Below, piece after piece: positions 15,799 to 24,794 of a DNA stretch of 62,252 nucleotides. The translations under genes were made by a program, and so were the position numbers. Numbering within the stretch: position 1 is the stretch's first letter; each line of letters opens with the position of its first letter. The notes below the pieces were generated by a model. It worked only from the letters and a program-made list of their open reading frames with translations, searched no databases and was not told where the DNA came from. This DNA is from Bacteroidales bacterium UBA3743. Its GTDB lineage: Bacteria > Bacteroidota > Bacteroidia > Bacteroidales > Paludibacteraceae. The stretch is from NCBI GenBank assembly GCA_002371265.1, contig DFGT01000015.1:7920-70171 (forward strand), given 5' to 3'.

Positions 15799-18700
15799 CA
15801 GTCTTTACAAGTGAAATCCTCAAATGTCTTGAATTTGTCGTTAAGCACACGCAACATCTCCTTCAATGTCTCCATCTCCTGGAAACTCTGGGCTGTACGT
15901 GCATCTCTGTATTTTGTATCAAGAATTGTCTCGACTTTCTGTTTTGCCTGATTGAATCCCTGAACCAAAATATTGTTGTCCAATGCGTTGACTGCCTGCA
16001 TATAGCGGTCGATGAAATTGTCGTAGTGGTCGCTCAAATAGCGTTTTCCAAACTCATTGCTCAACTCTGTGTAGAAGAGATTGCTGTAGCATGGAGTGTA
16101 TTTGCGTCCCTTCTCCGCAATGTTGATCTGGATCTTCTTGTCGCCCAAAATCTCAAGCGACAAGTCTGTAGCCCAAACCACCGCATTGTTTTCAATCTCG
16201 AATGGTTTTTGTCCATAAACACCCTCCAAATACGACTTGTCTGGAATGACTACAAATTTTTTCATTGTAGATTCATCGTAGTTGCTTAGAATCATCAGTT
16301 TAAGCATTGCGATAGTTGCGTTTGACGCATCAAGTGGCAACAGACTCTTGATTTCATCCACGTTGCCGCCTGTTCTTGCAAATGCCTGATGGAAATGGTA
16401 GTACTCCTTCTTATCACATTTCTCATACTCCGACTTGATATTATGGTAAGTGCGGTAATACTCGAAATTCATTCCCGACTTCGCCGTGATGATATAGAAC
16501 AATTCAGAATTGCTATGACCAATAAACTTCTGAGAACTTGACTCCTGGAAGTTGAAAACCTTCTTTGCGTTGTCTCTATTGTCAGCCACACAGAAATCTC
16601 TTTGCTCAAGTACACCGTCCATCTGACCGATATTATAAGAGAAGAACAAAGTTGGAGCAAGACGTTTTGTCACCTCATCAAGCTGGTCTGTAGTAAGTTC
16701 ATTGATAAGATCTGGCAATTTCTTGTCGTACCATCCATTCACGGCCGAATTTCTGCGACACATCAAGCCAAACGCCTTGTACGCGAAATTTAGAATATCG
16801 TCGATTGTCTTCTCAGCGCTGCGTTCTGTATTGATGAAAAACTTAGATTTCAGAGTTGCCTCGCCATTTTCATCCAATGCCTCCACAATATAGTTGGCAG
16901 ACTTCAAATCTGGCTCGATCTGATTCTTCATTGTATGGAAGAAATCAGTCAACGCTTCTGTAGTAGGCACACGCACATTGCCAGAAACGGCCTCTTTGTC
17001 TGGAGTGATCAGTTTCTCATAATACTCAGCGAACAAGTTGTCTCGTTTCCAACCGTCGCCATTCGCGAATTCGCAAATATTTGGCAGGTAGACGGAAGTG
17101 ATGTCCTCTTTCTTTGCTCTGAATGTCTCTGCAAGATTCTTGAAACTCTGTTTTGGTCCCTTCTCGCTCAACAATGCAGTCTTTGCAGCTTCCGACAACG
17201 CTCTCAAATGACGTGCCACAACGTCCAAGAATCCGTTTTCTCCGTAGCAGAATGATTTGATCAACTCAAAGATCTTGTTCTCAATCAAGATTTCTCGTTT
17301 AAGCTCCAATCCTCTCTTGTAGACGCTGTAAACATTGGCTATGTCGTCGGCGTTGTTGTTGATGTGAACCATCTCAAGGAAAGTTCTCTCCTCAGCTTTC
17401 TCTCTTGCTGAATCAAGGTCACTTTTCTCCTTGCTGCTTGACGATTTCTCATATTTAGTGTTCTGACGGTTCAATTCGCTCTTTGTCTGCAAGTGCGACG
17501 CATAATCTGCGATGATTGAATCCTGAATCATATCCTTGTCCTTGTCATAGTGGTTGAACAAAGATGTACACTCTTCATCAAGACGCTCGACAGCTGCAAT
17601 TGTATTTTGAAGTCCGATTTCTGTAACCAAATCCTCGACACATGACCAAATTTTCTGCTCAAGTGCATCTTGTGTCGACTTCTGCAATGCGTCATTGTCC
17701 TGATCTTCAATAACGTCGGCTAGACTCTGAGTCGTCTTCTTGACTGCAGAATTCATCTTGCCGGCATCAAACTTGTCCACACGTTTGTCTCCTTCGATCA
17801 CACCTGCTCGCGACTCTGAGAAGTTAGTCTTGATAGCCTGAGTCATCTGATTGCGGATTTCGCTGAAATAGTTGTTATCTCCGTCAGGATTAAGCACATA
17901 GGCATTGATAGTGTCCTTGATTAGATTCTCGACAACTTTATTCAAGTCCACTTTATTGGCCTTGTCGTTGACAGACTTTCCAAGGATACAGTGTTCAAGC
18001 AAATCAGCCTGAATACGGCATTTCATATAGTCGTCGAAATCAGCACTTGGCTTCTTCAACGCCACATATCCCATCGGAAGTAGGAAATTCTTCTCAGTGC
18101 CAGGAGCGACCTCTCCGTCGCGAGTGTTATCCATGAACGACTCAAAACCTCTTGCGCCTGGACCATCATGAAGATAGCAAAGAAGCTCAGCTGTATTCGA
18201 ATACATGCTGTCAAGATTACCTAGGTTGTTGCCAGCCTCTGTCTGGAAATCAACAGGAATCAAGGCTTCAAATGGTCTGTATGGTAGCGATGTGTTGATG
18301 CGCGAATAACGGTCGTTCAATGCGAGACGATGGAACAAAGTGGCTGTCTCCGGTTTCTTCGACCATGCCATCTCCGCCTCTAACTCTGACATAACGGCAA
18401 ACGCATTGCGTGGATACTTCTCATTGCGTCCGTTGTGGTCGATATACCACTGCGGCATATACATTGTGAGGATAACCTTTGGATCGGCTTCGTCGATTGT
18501 TGCCTTGTGCATCATGTTCACGAAATACAACACATCGTTGATGATACCTGAACCTGTGCCTCCCAAACTTGAACAAACGACCCAGTAGCATACCGTGTTG
18601 TTGTCGGCAGCGTTGTCCTCTATCTTATTCAAATCCTGAATATTCTTCACAAGTTTCTCACAAAACTGATCGGCAAGACGGGCGAATGCGGTACGTGATT

Positions 18701-19106
18701 TCAAACGGAATGCTCCGGCTCCAAATTTCAAAGCTCGGTTATCCATGTGCATAGCCACCTCGTCATCACAAGCCTCTATGATACGCTTGTTGATCTGGAT
18801 CTCCTGCGCCGCCTTAGCCTTCTGGTAGATGACGTAAGGATTCTGGGTTCCAAGGTTTATAAGCTCATTCGTGGAAAGCATTTTCACACGTCCGTTCTCA
18901 TATTTAGTACGGAATTTTTCATTAAGGTTGTCAATGTCTCCGGCGTCAGTGTCGATGAACATAAAACGATAGTTGTCATTCATCACGTCAACCTTACTAC
19001 GGTTGCCACTGACATTCTGAAGGCTTTCATACACCTTCATCTTGATTAGAGCCACAGTCTTCGAGCCTGCACCTCCACAGCCGATAAAAATATGTTTTCT
19101 TGCCAT
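15798..19106 (-). CDS. Tubulin/FtsZ-like GTPase (Tubulin_2 type)
   Basis: 1102 residues. N-terminal FIGCGGAGSKTVALIK (7-22) is the nucleotide-binding glycine loop and SSLGGTGSGIINDVLYFV (179-196) contains the tubulin signature GGTGSG. Together they place it with the large FtsZ-like proteins distinct from FtsZ. IDTDAGDIDNLN at about 51 is the second-strand acidic loop. From about 430 the protein is long, charged and helical with coiled-coil character near 530-575; there is no TM helix. The family is known mainly from comparative genomics, where membrane remodelling was proposed. It begins 68 bases after the vWA gene and is coupled to the following gene. GTP binding is well supported; polymerisation is inferred. 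Confidence 0.85.
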   Translation of the reverse strand: MARKHIFIGCGGAGSKTVALIKMKVYESLQNVSGNRSKVDVMNDNYRFMFIDTDAGDIDNLNEKFRTKYENGRVKMLSTNELINLGTQNPYVIYQKAKAAQEIQINKRIIEACDDEVAMHMDNRALKFGAGAFRLKSRTAFARLADQFCEKLVKNIQDLNKIEDNAADNNTVCYWVVCSSLGGTGSGIINDVLYFVNMMHKATIDEADPKVILTMYMPQWYIDHNGRNEKYPRNAFAVMSELEAEMAWSKKPETATLFHRLALNDRYSRINTSLPYRPFEALIPVDFQTEAGNNLGNLDSMYSNTAELLCYLHDGPGARGFESFMDNTRDGEVAPGTEKNFLLPMGYVALKKPSADFDDYMKCRIQADLLEHCILGKSVNDKANKVDLNKVVENLIKDTINAYVLNPDGDNNYFSEIRNQMTQAIKTNFSESRAGVIEGDKRVDKFDAGKMNSAVKKTTQSLADVIEDQDNDALQKSTQDALEQKIWSCVEDLVTEIGLQNTIAAVERLDEECTSLFNHYDKDKDMIQDSIIADYASHLQTKSELNRQNTKYEKSSSSKEKSDLDSAREKAEERTFLEMVHINNNADDIANVYSVYKRGLELKREILIENKIFELIKSFCYGENGFLDVVARHLRALSEAAKTALLSEKGPKQSFKNLAETFRAKKEDITSVYLPNICEFANGDGWKRDNLFAEYYEKLITPDKEAVSGNVRVPTTEALTDFFHTMKNQIEPDLKSANYIVEALDENGEATLKSKFFINTERSAEKTIDDILNFAYKAFGLMCRRNSAVNGWYDKKLPDLINELTTDQLDEVTKRLAPTLFFSYNIGQMDGVLEQRDFCVADNRDNAKKVFNFQESSSQKFIGHSNSELFYIITAKSGMNFEYYRTYHNIKSEYEKCDKKEYYHFHQAFARTGGNVDEIKSLLPLDASNATIAMLKLMILSNYDESTMKKFVVIPDKSYLEGVYGQKPFEIENNAVVWATDLSLEILGDKKIQINIAEKGRKYTPCYSNLFYTELSNEFGKRYLSDHYDNFIDRYMQAVNALDNNILVQGFNQAKQKVETILDTKYRDARTAQSFQEMETLKEMLRVLNDKFKTFEDFTCKD

Positions 19107-19174
19107 ATATTATTGTGTATTTTTTTCTAATTAATTCTTATTTAGCATTTTGCATTTATAATTCCTAATTTTTC

Positions 19175-20830
19175 TCACACGTTTCCATCAATATCAAGAT
19201 TGATGTCTTTTCCTCCACGCGGATCCCTGATCTGCAAAGGAATCGTAGTGGAATATTTGATGGTTGATGAGCCGCCCGACGTGTAGTCGTCACCTCCGTT
19301 CAAACTGTATTCCTGTGAATTGGTGACAGTCACTTCATATTTTGGCTCGACGCTCCAATGAAGAATCGGAACAAATAGTTTTGCGATATATTTTTTCTGT
19401 TTGAAGACGACGTTGCATTCCGCTTTCTCCACATCAATTGTGAGATTGCTCACACGTCCGTTGATCTCCTCTGTGCAGATTTTTTTAGTTCCCTGAGTGA
19501 GTGTGTATTCACCGCGAAGTTTATACTTGTCGCTGCAATTACGCTTAATGCAATAAATCACACTTAATATGTAGATGATAATAAGTATCCACATTATGCA
19601 GTACCATTTGAAAGCCATAGGATGACAGAAGACATTCTCCTGTGGTAATTCTATGCTTGCCTCGATTGTCTGGTTGTCTTTACCCATCAGTTTGATCAAC
19701 TCAGCCTCATACGGCACTTTAAATGATATGTGAGCTTTCAATCTGCCGTTTGGTTTCTCGAAATGCGGATTTAGAAAGGCTTCATCATTACCACGGATCT
19801 GCGCAATATTGACAAATTGCTCTTCACTTCCGTCGCTACTCATCAAATGAGGCAGTTTCAACTCTGGATGGTCTTCACACTCATCTTCATCAGCCATCAC
19901 AAGATGCATTCTGCGGTCGGTGATGGAAATGGAGTCGAGAGTAATTGCGTCGAACACATCGTTTGGAACCCACGACATAGACATCGACAAATGTCCGTCT
20001 ATATCCACGTCGACGGAATTGATAGTTGCTCCAGCCTCCTGGGTCATCTTGCCAATCAAAAACTGTTTGAATTTTTCAAGTGCGATGTCATTCTTCATCT
20101 GGTCAAACCAGCTTTGCAAAGCCTGTTCGTTTGAGACAGGAATAGTCTGAGGCTTAAACATGGAGAAAGCATTCATTATATCATCTGTGCTCGTCTCCCC
20201 ACTACCCATCTTTGGCAATTCCAAAGCCACAAGTTTGATATTCTTTCCTGCCAATTCCTTTTCGATTCTCGAACGGTAATCATCCAGGCGAAGTTTCTTT
20301 GGATGTCCGGCGACGGGATCATTAAGAAAATCGGTGATAAGAAACACAAATTTCAGATTATTTCTGCCAGTGCGTGTAAGGTCTTTTTCAAGATACTCAA
20401 GCATATTGAGCAGGTCTGTATAGGCAATGAATTTTTTTCTTTCTTCAGCCGACGCTGGTTTGTCATACACACGGTCGGCATAGCTGACAAGGCTCTGTCT
20501 CATTGCTGAATTCACGATTCCGAAACCGTTTGGCTCATTCTTTGCCTCGCCTCCAAACTTGATGACTGATACATAATCACCGTCCTGAACGGAGCGAAAA
20601 AAACTTTTTAGAGCAGGAACTACGATTTTTTCATATTTGTTCATTGTTCCAGACACATCAATAGCGAAGACATAATCAGCGTGTTCATTTTTAAGTTCTT
20701 CGCCGAATTTCTTCATAAGTTCAGGAAAATCATTTGCCAACGCATCGAAAGCACGGTTGTCTTGTGCGGTAGACGTTGCAAATCCAAGCATCAACAATAG
20801 AACAGATATGTATAATCTAATCAATTTCAT
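19175..20830 (-). CDS. Periplasmic von Willebrand factor A protein with one TM
   Basis: 551 residues. A Sec signal peptide ends near ATSTAQ (23). The vWA domain follows, with the MIDAS DVSGT at about 58-62, the distal Thr in AYTDLLNML and the Asp in FLITDFLNDP. A beta-rich region leads to one TM helix at about 410-432 (WYCIMWILIIIYILSVIYCI), then a basic stop-transfer and a roughly 120-residue cytosolic domain. So the metal-binding ligand domain faces the periplasm and the tail could contact the GTPase. First gene of the four-gene operon. vWA domains bind partner proteins through Mg2+; the partner is unknown. Confidence 0.85.
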   Translation of the reverse strand: MKLIRLYISVLLLMLGFATSTAQDNRAFDALANDFPELMKKFGEELKNEHADYVFAIDVSGTMNKYEKIVVPALKSFFRSVQDGDYVSVIKFGGEAKNEPNGFGIVNSAMRQSLVSYADRVYDKPASAEERKKFIAYTDLLNMLEYLEKDLTRTGRNNLKFVFLITDFLNDPVAGHPKKLRLDDYRSRIEKELAGKNIKLVALELPKMGSGETSTDDIMNAFSMFKPQTIPVSNEQALQSWFDQMKNDIALEKFKQFLIGKMTQEAGATINSVDVDIDGHLSMSMSWVPNDVFDAITLDSISITDRRMHLVMADEDECEDHPELKLPHLMSSDGSEEQFVNIAQIRGNDEAFLNPHFEKPNGRLKAHISFKVPYEAELIKLMGKDNQTIEASIELPQENVFCHPMAFKWYCIMWILIIIYILSVIYCIKRNCSDKYKLRGEYTLTQGTKKICTEEINGRVSNLTIDVEKAECNVVFKQKKYIAKLFVPILHWSVEPKYEVTVTNSQEYSLNGGDDYTSGGSSTIKYSTTIPLQIRDPRGGKDINLDIDGNV

Positions 20831-21037
20831 TTATCGGTTATTCTAAATAATTCAAAAATCCTTTCATTTAATTGACCATCTTTTTACAGATGATACAAAC
20901 AACTCTTAAAAATAGTATAAAAAATAATCTCCTACACAACATCATCATAATTTTTATTCACAATTAACATATTTTTATGGATTTGCAAATCCACAAATGT
21001 CACGTCAGACTAAATACATTCCGTCGCAAATATTAAT
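20831..21037. other. Gap between the vWA operon and tonB-type genes
   Basis: AT-rich, includes the upstream region of the vWA operon. I could not place a convincing -33/-7 pair or a terminator. Confidence 0.4.
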
Positions 21038-22198
21038 CTATTTTTTGCTTTCTTCTTGGTTTATTTTGAAAAAGACAGGCAATGTAAATTTAGTACGAAC
21101 GGTATCACCCATCTGTGTGCCAGGCTTCCACTTTGGCATCATGCTCACAACACGTACTGCCTCTTCATCCAAAGCTGGATGGACACCTCGTACGACTTCA
21201 ACATCTGTGATAGAGCCATCTTTTTCAACTGTAAATTTTACAATAACTCTACCTTGAATACTTGAATCTTGTGCTGCCTTGGGATAAACCAAATTAGACT
21301 TTAGAAATTCCATCAGGGCTTTCTGTCCCCCTGGAAATACTGGCTTTTGTTCAACAATCATACCCATAATCATATCATCGTCATCATCATCATCTGATTC
21401 TGATTTTGAAACCATTTCTTTTTTACAAGATGTAGAATCTTTGTCTTCTCCTCTATCCATAAACCCCAATATTGGCATATTTGCATATTGGGGGATTGAA
21501 GGTTCTGGCATAGAATGCAACAAAATAGACACATGAAATTTTGAGCGGACCAGTCTGCCATTACTCATAGCAGGCTTCCACTTCTCCATCTTCTGTACGA
21601 CACGAATAGCTTCTTTGTCAAAATCTGGATGTACAGGTTCTTTTACTCTCACGTTTGATATTGATCCGTCGTCTTCAACATTAAAAATCACAACGATCTC
21701 TACAAGAGTATCTGACTTTAGTTTCGTAATGGGATCGTTTAGATTATTTATCAAAAAATCTACTATGTCATAAGGACATTCAGCATGCACTATCTCATCA
21801 AACAGATCTTCTCCCTCCGCATAAACAGTATCTTCGACTGGAACAAAAGGTTTTTCTGGAAGATTTTCCACCTCTATTCTACGACGATCAACAATTTCTC
21901 CTTCCATTTCATCTCCTACTTCCAATTTAGGATTATAACTATCTGTAGTGCTTATCGAATTGCATGCCGACAACGTCATCACCGTCGCCAAGCCAACAAT
22001 CTTCACCGCTTTGCCTGCCATCTTGCGTATATTCAGCTGATTCTCAATATATCGCATCTCCGACTCACACGCAGGACATGTGCCCATACAGTCGCCTTTG
22101 TGTGTACACACTACTGGCTCGTATGGGATTTCATTCGCATCCGCAATCTGTTTGCGGATGGATTTTAATGTCTCACATTTATGTTTTCCTTGGTACAT
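21038..22198 (-). CDS. TonB-type protein with two TonB C-terminal domains and a Cys-cluster N-terminus
   Basis: 386 residues from the ATG at 22198. This start aligns with the paralog upstream (MYQGKHKCETLK against MNQGKPICETLK); the 38-codon longer ORF would run into the upstream gene. Residues 8-45 have a Cys series (CETL, VC, DC, GTC, PAC) of zinc-ribbon type. Then comes a basic stretch and a short hydrophobic segment KIVGLATVMTLSAC that ends like a lipobox. An acidic linker leads to two TonB-C-like domains (NVEDDGSISNVRVKEPVHPDFD and VEKDGSITDVEVVRGVHPALD), separated by a D-rich spacer and the PVFPGGQKALMEFLKSNLVYP block. Likely a cell-envelope energy transducer or scaffold. Two TonB domains in one chain are unusual. 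Confidence 0.78.
   Translation of the reverse strand: MYQGKHKCETLKSIRKQIADANEIPYEPVVCTHKGDCMGTCPACESEMRYIENQLNIRKMAGKAVKIVGLATVMTLSACNSISTTDSYNPKLEVGDEMEGEIVDRRRIEVENLPEKPFVPVEDTVYAEGEDLFDEIVHAECPYDIVDFLINNLNDPITKLKSDTLVEIVVIFNVEDDGSISNVRVKEPVHPDFDKEAIRVVQKMEKWKPAMSNGRLVRSKFHVSILLHSMPEPSIPQYANMPILGFMDRGEDKDSTSCKKEMVSKSESDDDDDDDMIMGMIVEQKPVFPGGQKALMEFLKSNLVYPKAAQDSSIQGRVIVKFTVEKDGSITDVEVVRGVHPALDEEAVRVVSMMPKWKPGTQMGDTVRTKFTLPVFFKINQEESKK
21961..22084. repeat. Near-identical block shared by the two TonB-type genes (copy A)
   Basis: Matches 22799-22922 with only about a dozen differences over 124 bases. It encodes the Cys-motif end and the membrane segment, whereas the flanking coding sequence is much less alike. 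This suggests recent duplication or gene conversion. Confidence 0.75.
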
Positions 22199-22226
22199 AG
22201 GCTCAATTGTTATGTCCGACGGAATA

Positions 22227-23036
22227 TTATTCCATATCATTAATAGATTTATGACTTCCTTCTGATCCATTTGCTTTGAACAAGATAGGCAAATAATATC
22301 TGCTTCTGACAATTTTTCCCTTATTCGTCGCAGGAATCCACTTTGGCATCTTGTTCACAAAATTGATAGCCGCTTCATCCAATGCAGGATGAACACTTCG
22401 AACGATATCAACATTGGTAATAGAGCCGTCTTTCTCAACAACAAAGCCTACAATCACTCGTCCCTGAACACCCCCATCACTAGGATAAACTAAATTATTC
22501 TTAATAAATGTCATAAGCGAGTCTTTCCCTTGAGGATATTGAGCTTTTTGATCTACTATTGAAAAAATCGCCGTATCTTCTCGTGCTTCATCTATTGCAT
22601 CCCAGGAATCCATTTCCTCTTTAGTCGGGTGATACCCTGGACAAGGAATCACATCAGGAAATGGTGGTGGAGGCGGAGGAGTATCTATAGGTTCACTTGC
22701 TGCTTCAAGTGATGAATCTGCGGATTCTGGGATCAATTCCACTGTGTCGACGGGATTGTTTTCTGCAGATGGTTGTGGCTGAGGATGTTGAACATCATTG
22801 CATGCCGACAATGACATCACCGTCGCCAAGCCAACAATCTTCACCGCTTTGCCTGCCATCTTGCGTATATTCAGTTGATTCTCGATATATTGTATCTCCG
22901 ACTCACATGTAGGACATGTGCCAAGACAATCTTCCTCAAGTGCACATTTAATAGGTGCATACGGGATATCATTGGCATCAGCGATCTGCTTACGGATTGC
23001 TTTCAATGTCTCACATATTGGTTTTCCTTGGTTCAT
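22227..23036 (-). CDS. TonB-type protein with Cys-cluster N-terminus (paralog)
   Basis: 269 residues. Same layout as the gene 28 bases downstream but with a single TonB-C domain (FVVEKDGSITNVDIVRSVHPALDEAA). The N-terminus has CETLKAIRKQIADANDIPYAPIKC then EDCLGTCPTCESE, the basic NIRKMAGKAVK and a hydrophobic segment ending LSAC. A proline run PPPPPPFPDV lies in the periplasmic linker, as in classical TonB. Either the hydrophobic segment is an uncleaved anchor with a cytosolic metal-binding tip, or it is a lipoprotein signal with a very long n-region. First gene of a two-gene unit, with TATTTTTG at 23070-23077 as a possible -7 box. Confidence 0.78.
   Translation of the reverse strand: MNQGKPICETLKAIRKQIADANDIPYAPIKCALEEDCLGTCPTCESEIQYIENQLNIRKMAGKAVKIVGLATVMSLSACNDVQHPQPQPSAENNPVDTVELIPESADSSLEAASEPIDTPPPPPPFPDVIPCPGYHPTKEEMDSWDAIDEAREDTAIFSIVDQKAQYPQGKDSLMTFIKNNLVYPSDGGVQGRVIVGFVVEKDGSITNVDIVRSVHPALDEAAINFVNKMPKWIPATNKGKIVRSRYYLPILFKANGSEGSHKSINDME
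22799..22922. repeat. Near-identical block shared by the two TonB-type genes (copy B)
   Basis: Partner of 21961-22084 at an offset of 838 bases in the same orientation. Confidence 0.75.
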
Positions 23037-23154
23037 AGGCCTCTGTTATCACATCCGACATTAATATTGCAAAAATAGGATTATTGATGAATTATGAAAA
23101 CTTTTTACTGATAATATAATGATACAAATAAAGATAGTTCGTCATATAAAAAAA

Positions 23155-23179
23155 GGAGACGCTGCATAGCAACGTCTCC
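23155..23179 (-). terminator. Terminator of guaB
   Basis: GGAGACG-C-TGC / GCA-A-CGTCTCC, followed on the minus strand by TTTTTTTTAT. Belongs to the AGAGACG palindrome family. Confidence 0.8.
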
Positions 23180-23216
23180 AATTATTAATTCTAAACTCTT
23201 AATTCTTAATTAAGAA

Positions 23217-24713
23217 TTACTGTTGTGTCTCTTTCAAGATAACATCGTGCGCACCACCCTCGATGATTGATGTAGACGACACAAGTGTGATCTTTGCATT
23301 CTTCTGTAGCTCTGGGATTGTGATTGCTCCACATGAACACATTGTTGCGATTATCTTACCTAGTGTGACACGCAAATTGTCTTTCATCTTACCTGCGTAT
23401 GGAACGTAGCTGTCGACACCTTCCTCAAACTTAAGTGCTGCTGCACCTCCCATATCGTAACGCTGCCAGTTCTTAGCTCGGTTTGAACCCTCACCCCAAT
23501 ACTCCTTGACAATACGGTTGCCGATTGTAAGTTTCTTTGTTGGAGACTCGTCAAAACGTGCGAAGTAACGACCCATCATCAAGAAGTCTGCTCCCATTGC
23601 TAGGGCTAGAACCATGTGATAATCATGCACTAGACCACCGTCTGAACAAACTGGGACATAAATACCTGTCTCCTTGAAATACTCGTCACGAGCACGGCAA
23701 ACATCGATAAGCGCTGTTGCCTGGCCACGACCAATACCCTTCTGCTCACGTGTGATACAGATTGAACCACCACCGATACCAACTTTGATAAAGTCTGCAC
23801 CTGCTTCAACCAAATATCTGAAGCCTTCTGCGTCTACTACGTTTCCAGCACCTACTTTCACTGAATCTCCATACTGAGAACGGATCCATGCGATTGTATC
23901 TTTCTGCCACTCTGAGAATCCATCTGATGAGTCGATACAAAGGACATCTGCTCCAGCCTCTACCAATGCTGGCACTCTCTCTTTGTAGTCACGAGAGTTG
24001 ATACCTGCACCCACAAGAAGCTTCTTGTCGCCATCCGACAACTCGTTTGGATTTTCACGATGAGAATCATAATCCTTTCTGAAAACAAAATACATAAGTT
24101 TCTGATTATCATCGATAATTGGTAATGTATTCAATTTCTGCTCCCAAATGATCTTGTTTGCCTCAGAAAGTGTCATTCCATACTTTCCTACAACCAACTT
24201 CTCAAATGGAGTCATATAATTTTTCACTGGATTTGAAAGGTCTTCCTTATCAGCACGATAATCACGGCTTGTAAGGATTCCAAGCAACTGTCCGTTTGGA
24301 GTACCGTCGCTTGTCACACCAATTGTTGAGTGACCTGTTGTCTCGATCAATGCCAAAGCGTCAGCAAGTGTGCTGTCTGGCTTTAGGTTAGAATCCGACA
24401 CTACAAAACCTGCCTTGAAATTCTTTACCTTTCTTACCATATCAGCCTGAGATGCGATTGGCTGTGAACCAAATATAAACGATAGTCCACCATTGTGAGC
24501 CAACTCAATCGCCAATCCTGAATCAGATACGGCCTGCATAATAGCTGACACGAAAGGGATATTAAGAGTAATCTTTGATGTCTCCCCCTTCTTGAATTTT
24601 ACTAATGGTGTCTTCAAAGACACATTTGTAGGCAGACACTCCTTTGTTGTAAGTCCTGGTATCAATAGGTACTCACCGAATGTTCTGCTGACTTCATTTA
24701 CAAATATTGCCAT
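23217..24713 (-). CDS. guaB: IMP dehydrogenase (variant form)
   Basis: 498 residues, cytoplasmic TIM barrel with an inserted pair of CBS domains (about 110-225: TTGHSTIGVTSDG to FVFRKDYDSH). The catalytic loop IKVGIGGGSICITREQKG has the active-site Cys, SDGGLVHDYH and GADFLMMGRYFARF form the phosphate site, and NWQRYDMGG lies in the flap. It oxidises IMP to XMP with NAD+, the committed step to GMP. The N-terminus MAIFVNEVSRTFGEYLLIPG differs from the usual DVLLIPAYS-type GuaB, so this is the second GuaB-like form found in some anaerobes; GMP reductase is the alternative. Monocistronic, with TACCTTTG as a -7 box at 24752-24759. Confidence 0.82.
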   Translation of the reverse strand: MAIFVNEVSRTFGEYLLIPGLTTKECLPTNVSLKTPLVKFKKGETSKITLNIPFVSAIMQAVSDSGLAIELAHNGGLSFIFGSQPIASQADMVRKVKNFKAGFVVSDSNLKPDSTLADALALIETTGHSTIGVTSDGTPNGQLLGILTSRDYRADKEDLSNPVKNYMTPFEKLVVGKYGMTLSEANKIIWEQKLNTLPIIDDNQKLMYFVFRKDYDSHRENPNELSDGDKKLLVGAGINSRDYKERVPALVEAGADVLCIDSSDGFSEWQKDTIAWIRSQYGDSVKVGAGNVVDAEGFRYLVEAGADFIKVGIGGGSICITREQKGIGRGQATALIDVCRARDEYFKETGIYVPVCSDGGLVHDYHMVLALAMGADFLMMGRYFARFDESPTKKLTIGNRIVKEYWGEGSNRAKNWQRYDMGGAAALKFEEGVDSYVPYAGKMKDNLRVTLGKIIATMCSCGAITIPELQKNAKITLVSSTSIIEGGAHDVILKETQQ

Positions 24714-24794
24714 CGTTATATACTTTTATCTTATTTCTCTAAATATTTTGGCAAAGGTAATGCTTTTTAACAACTTTTAAGCATTTTTCCGCCG

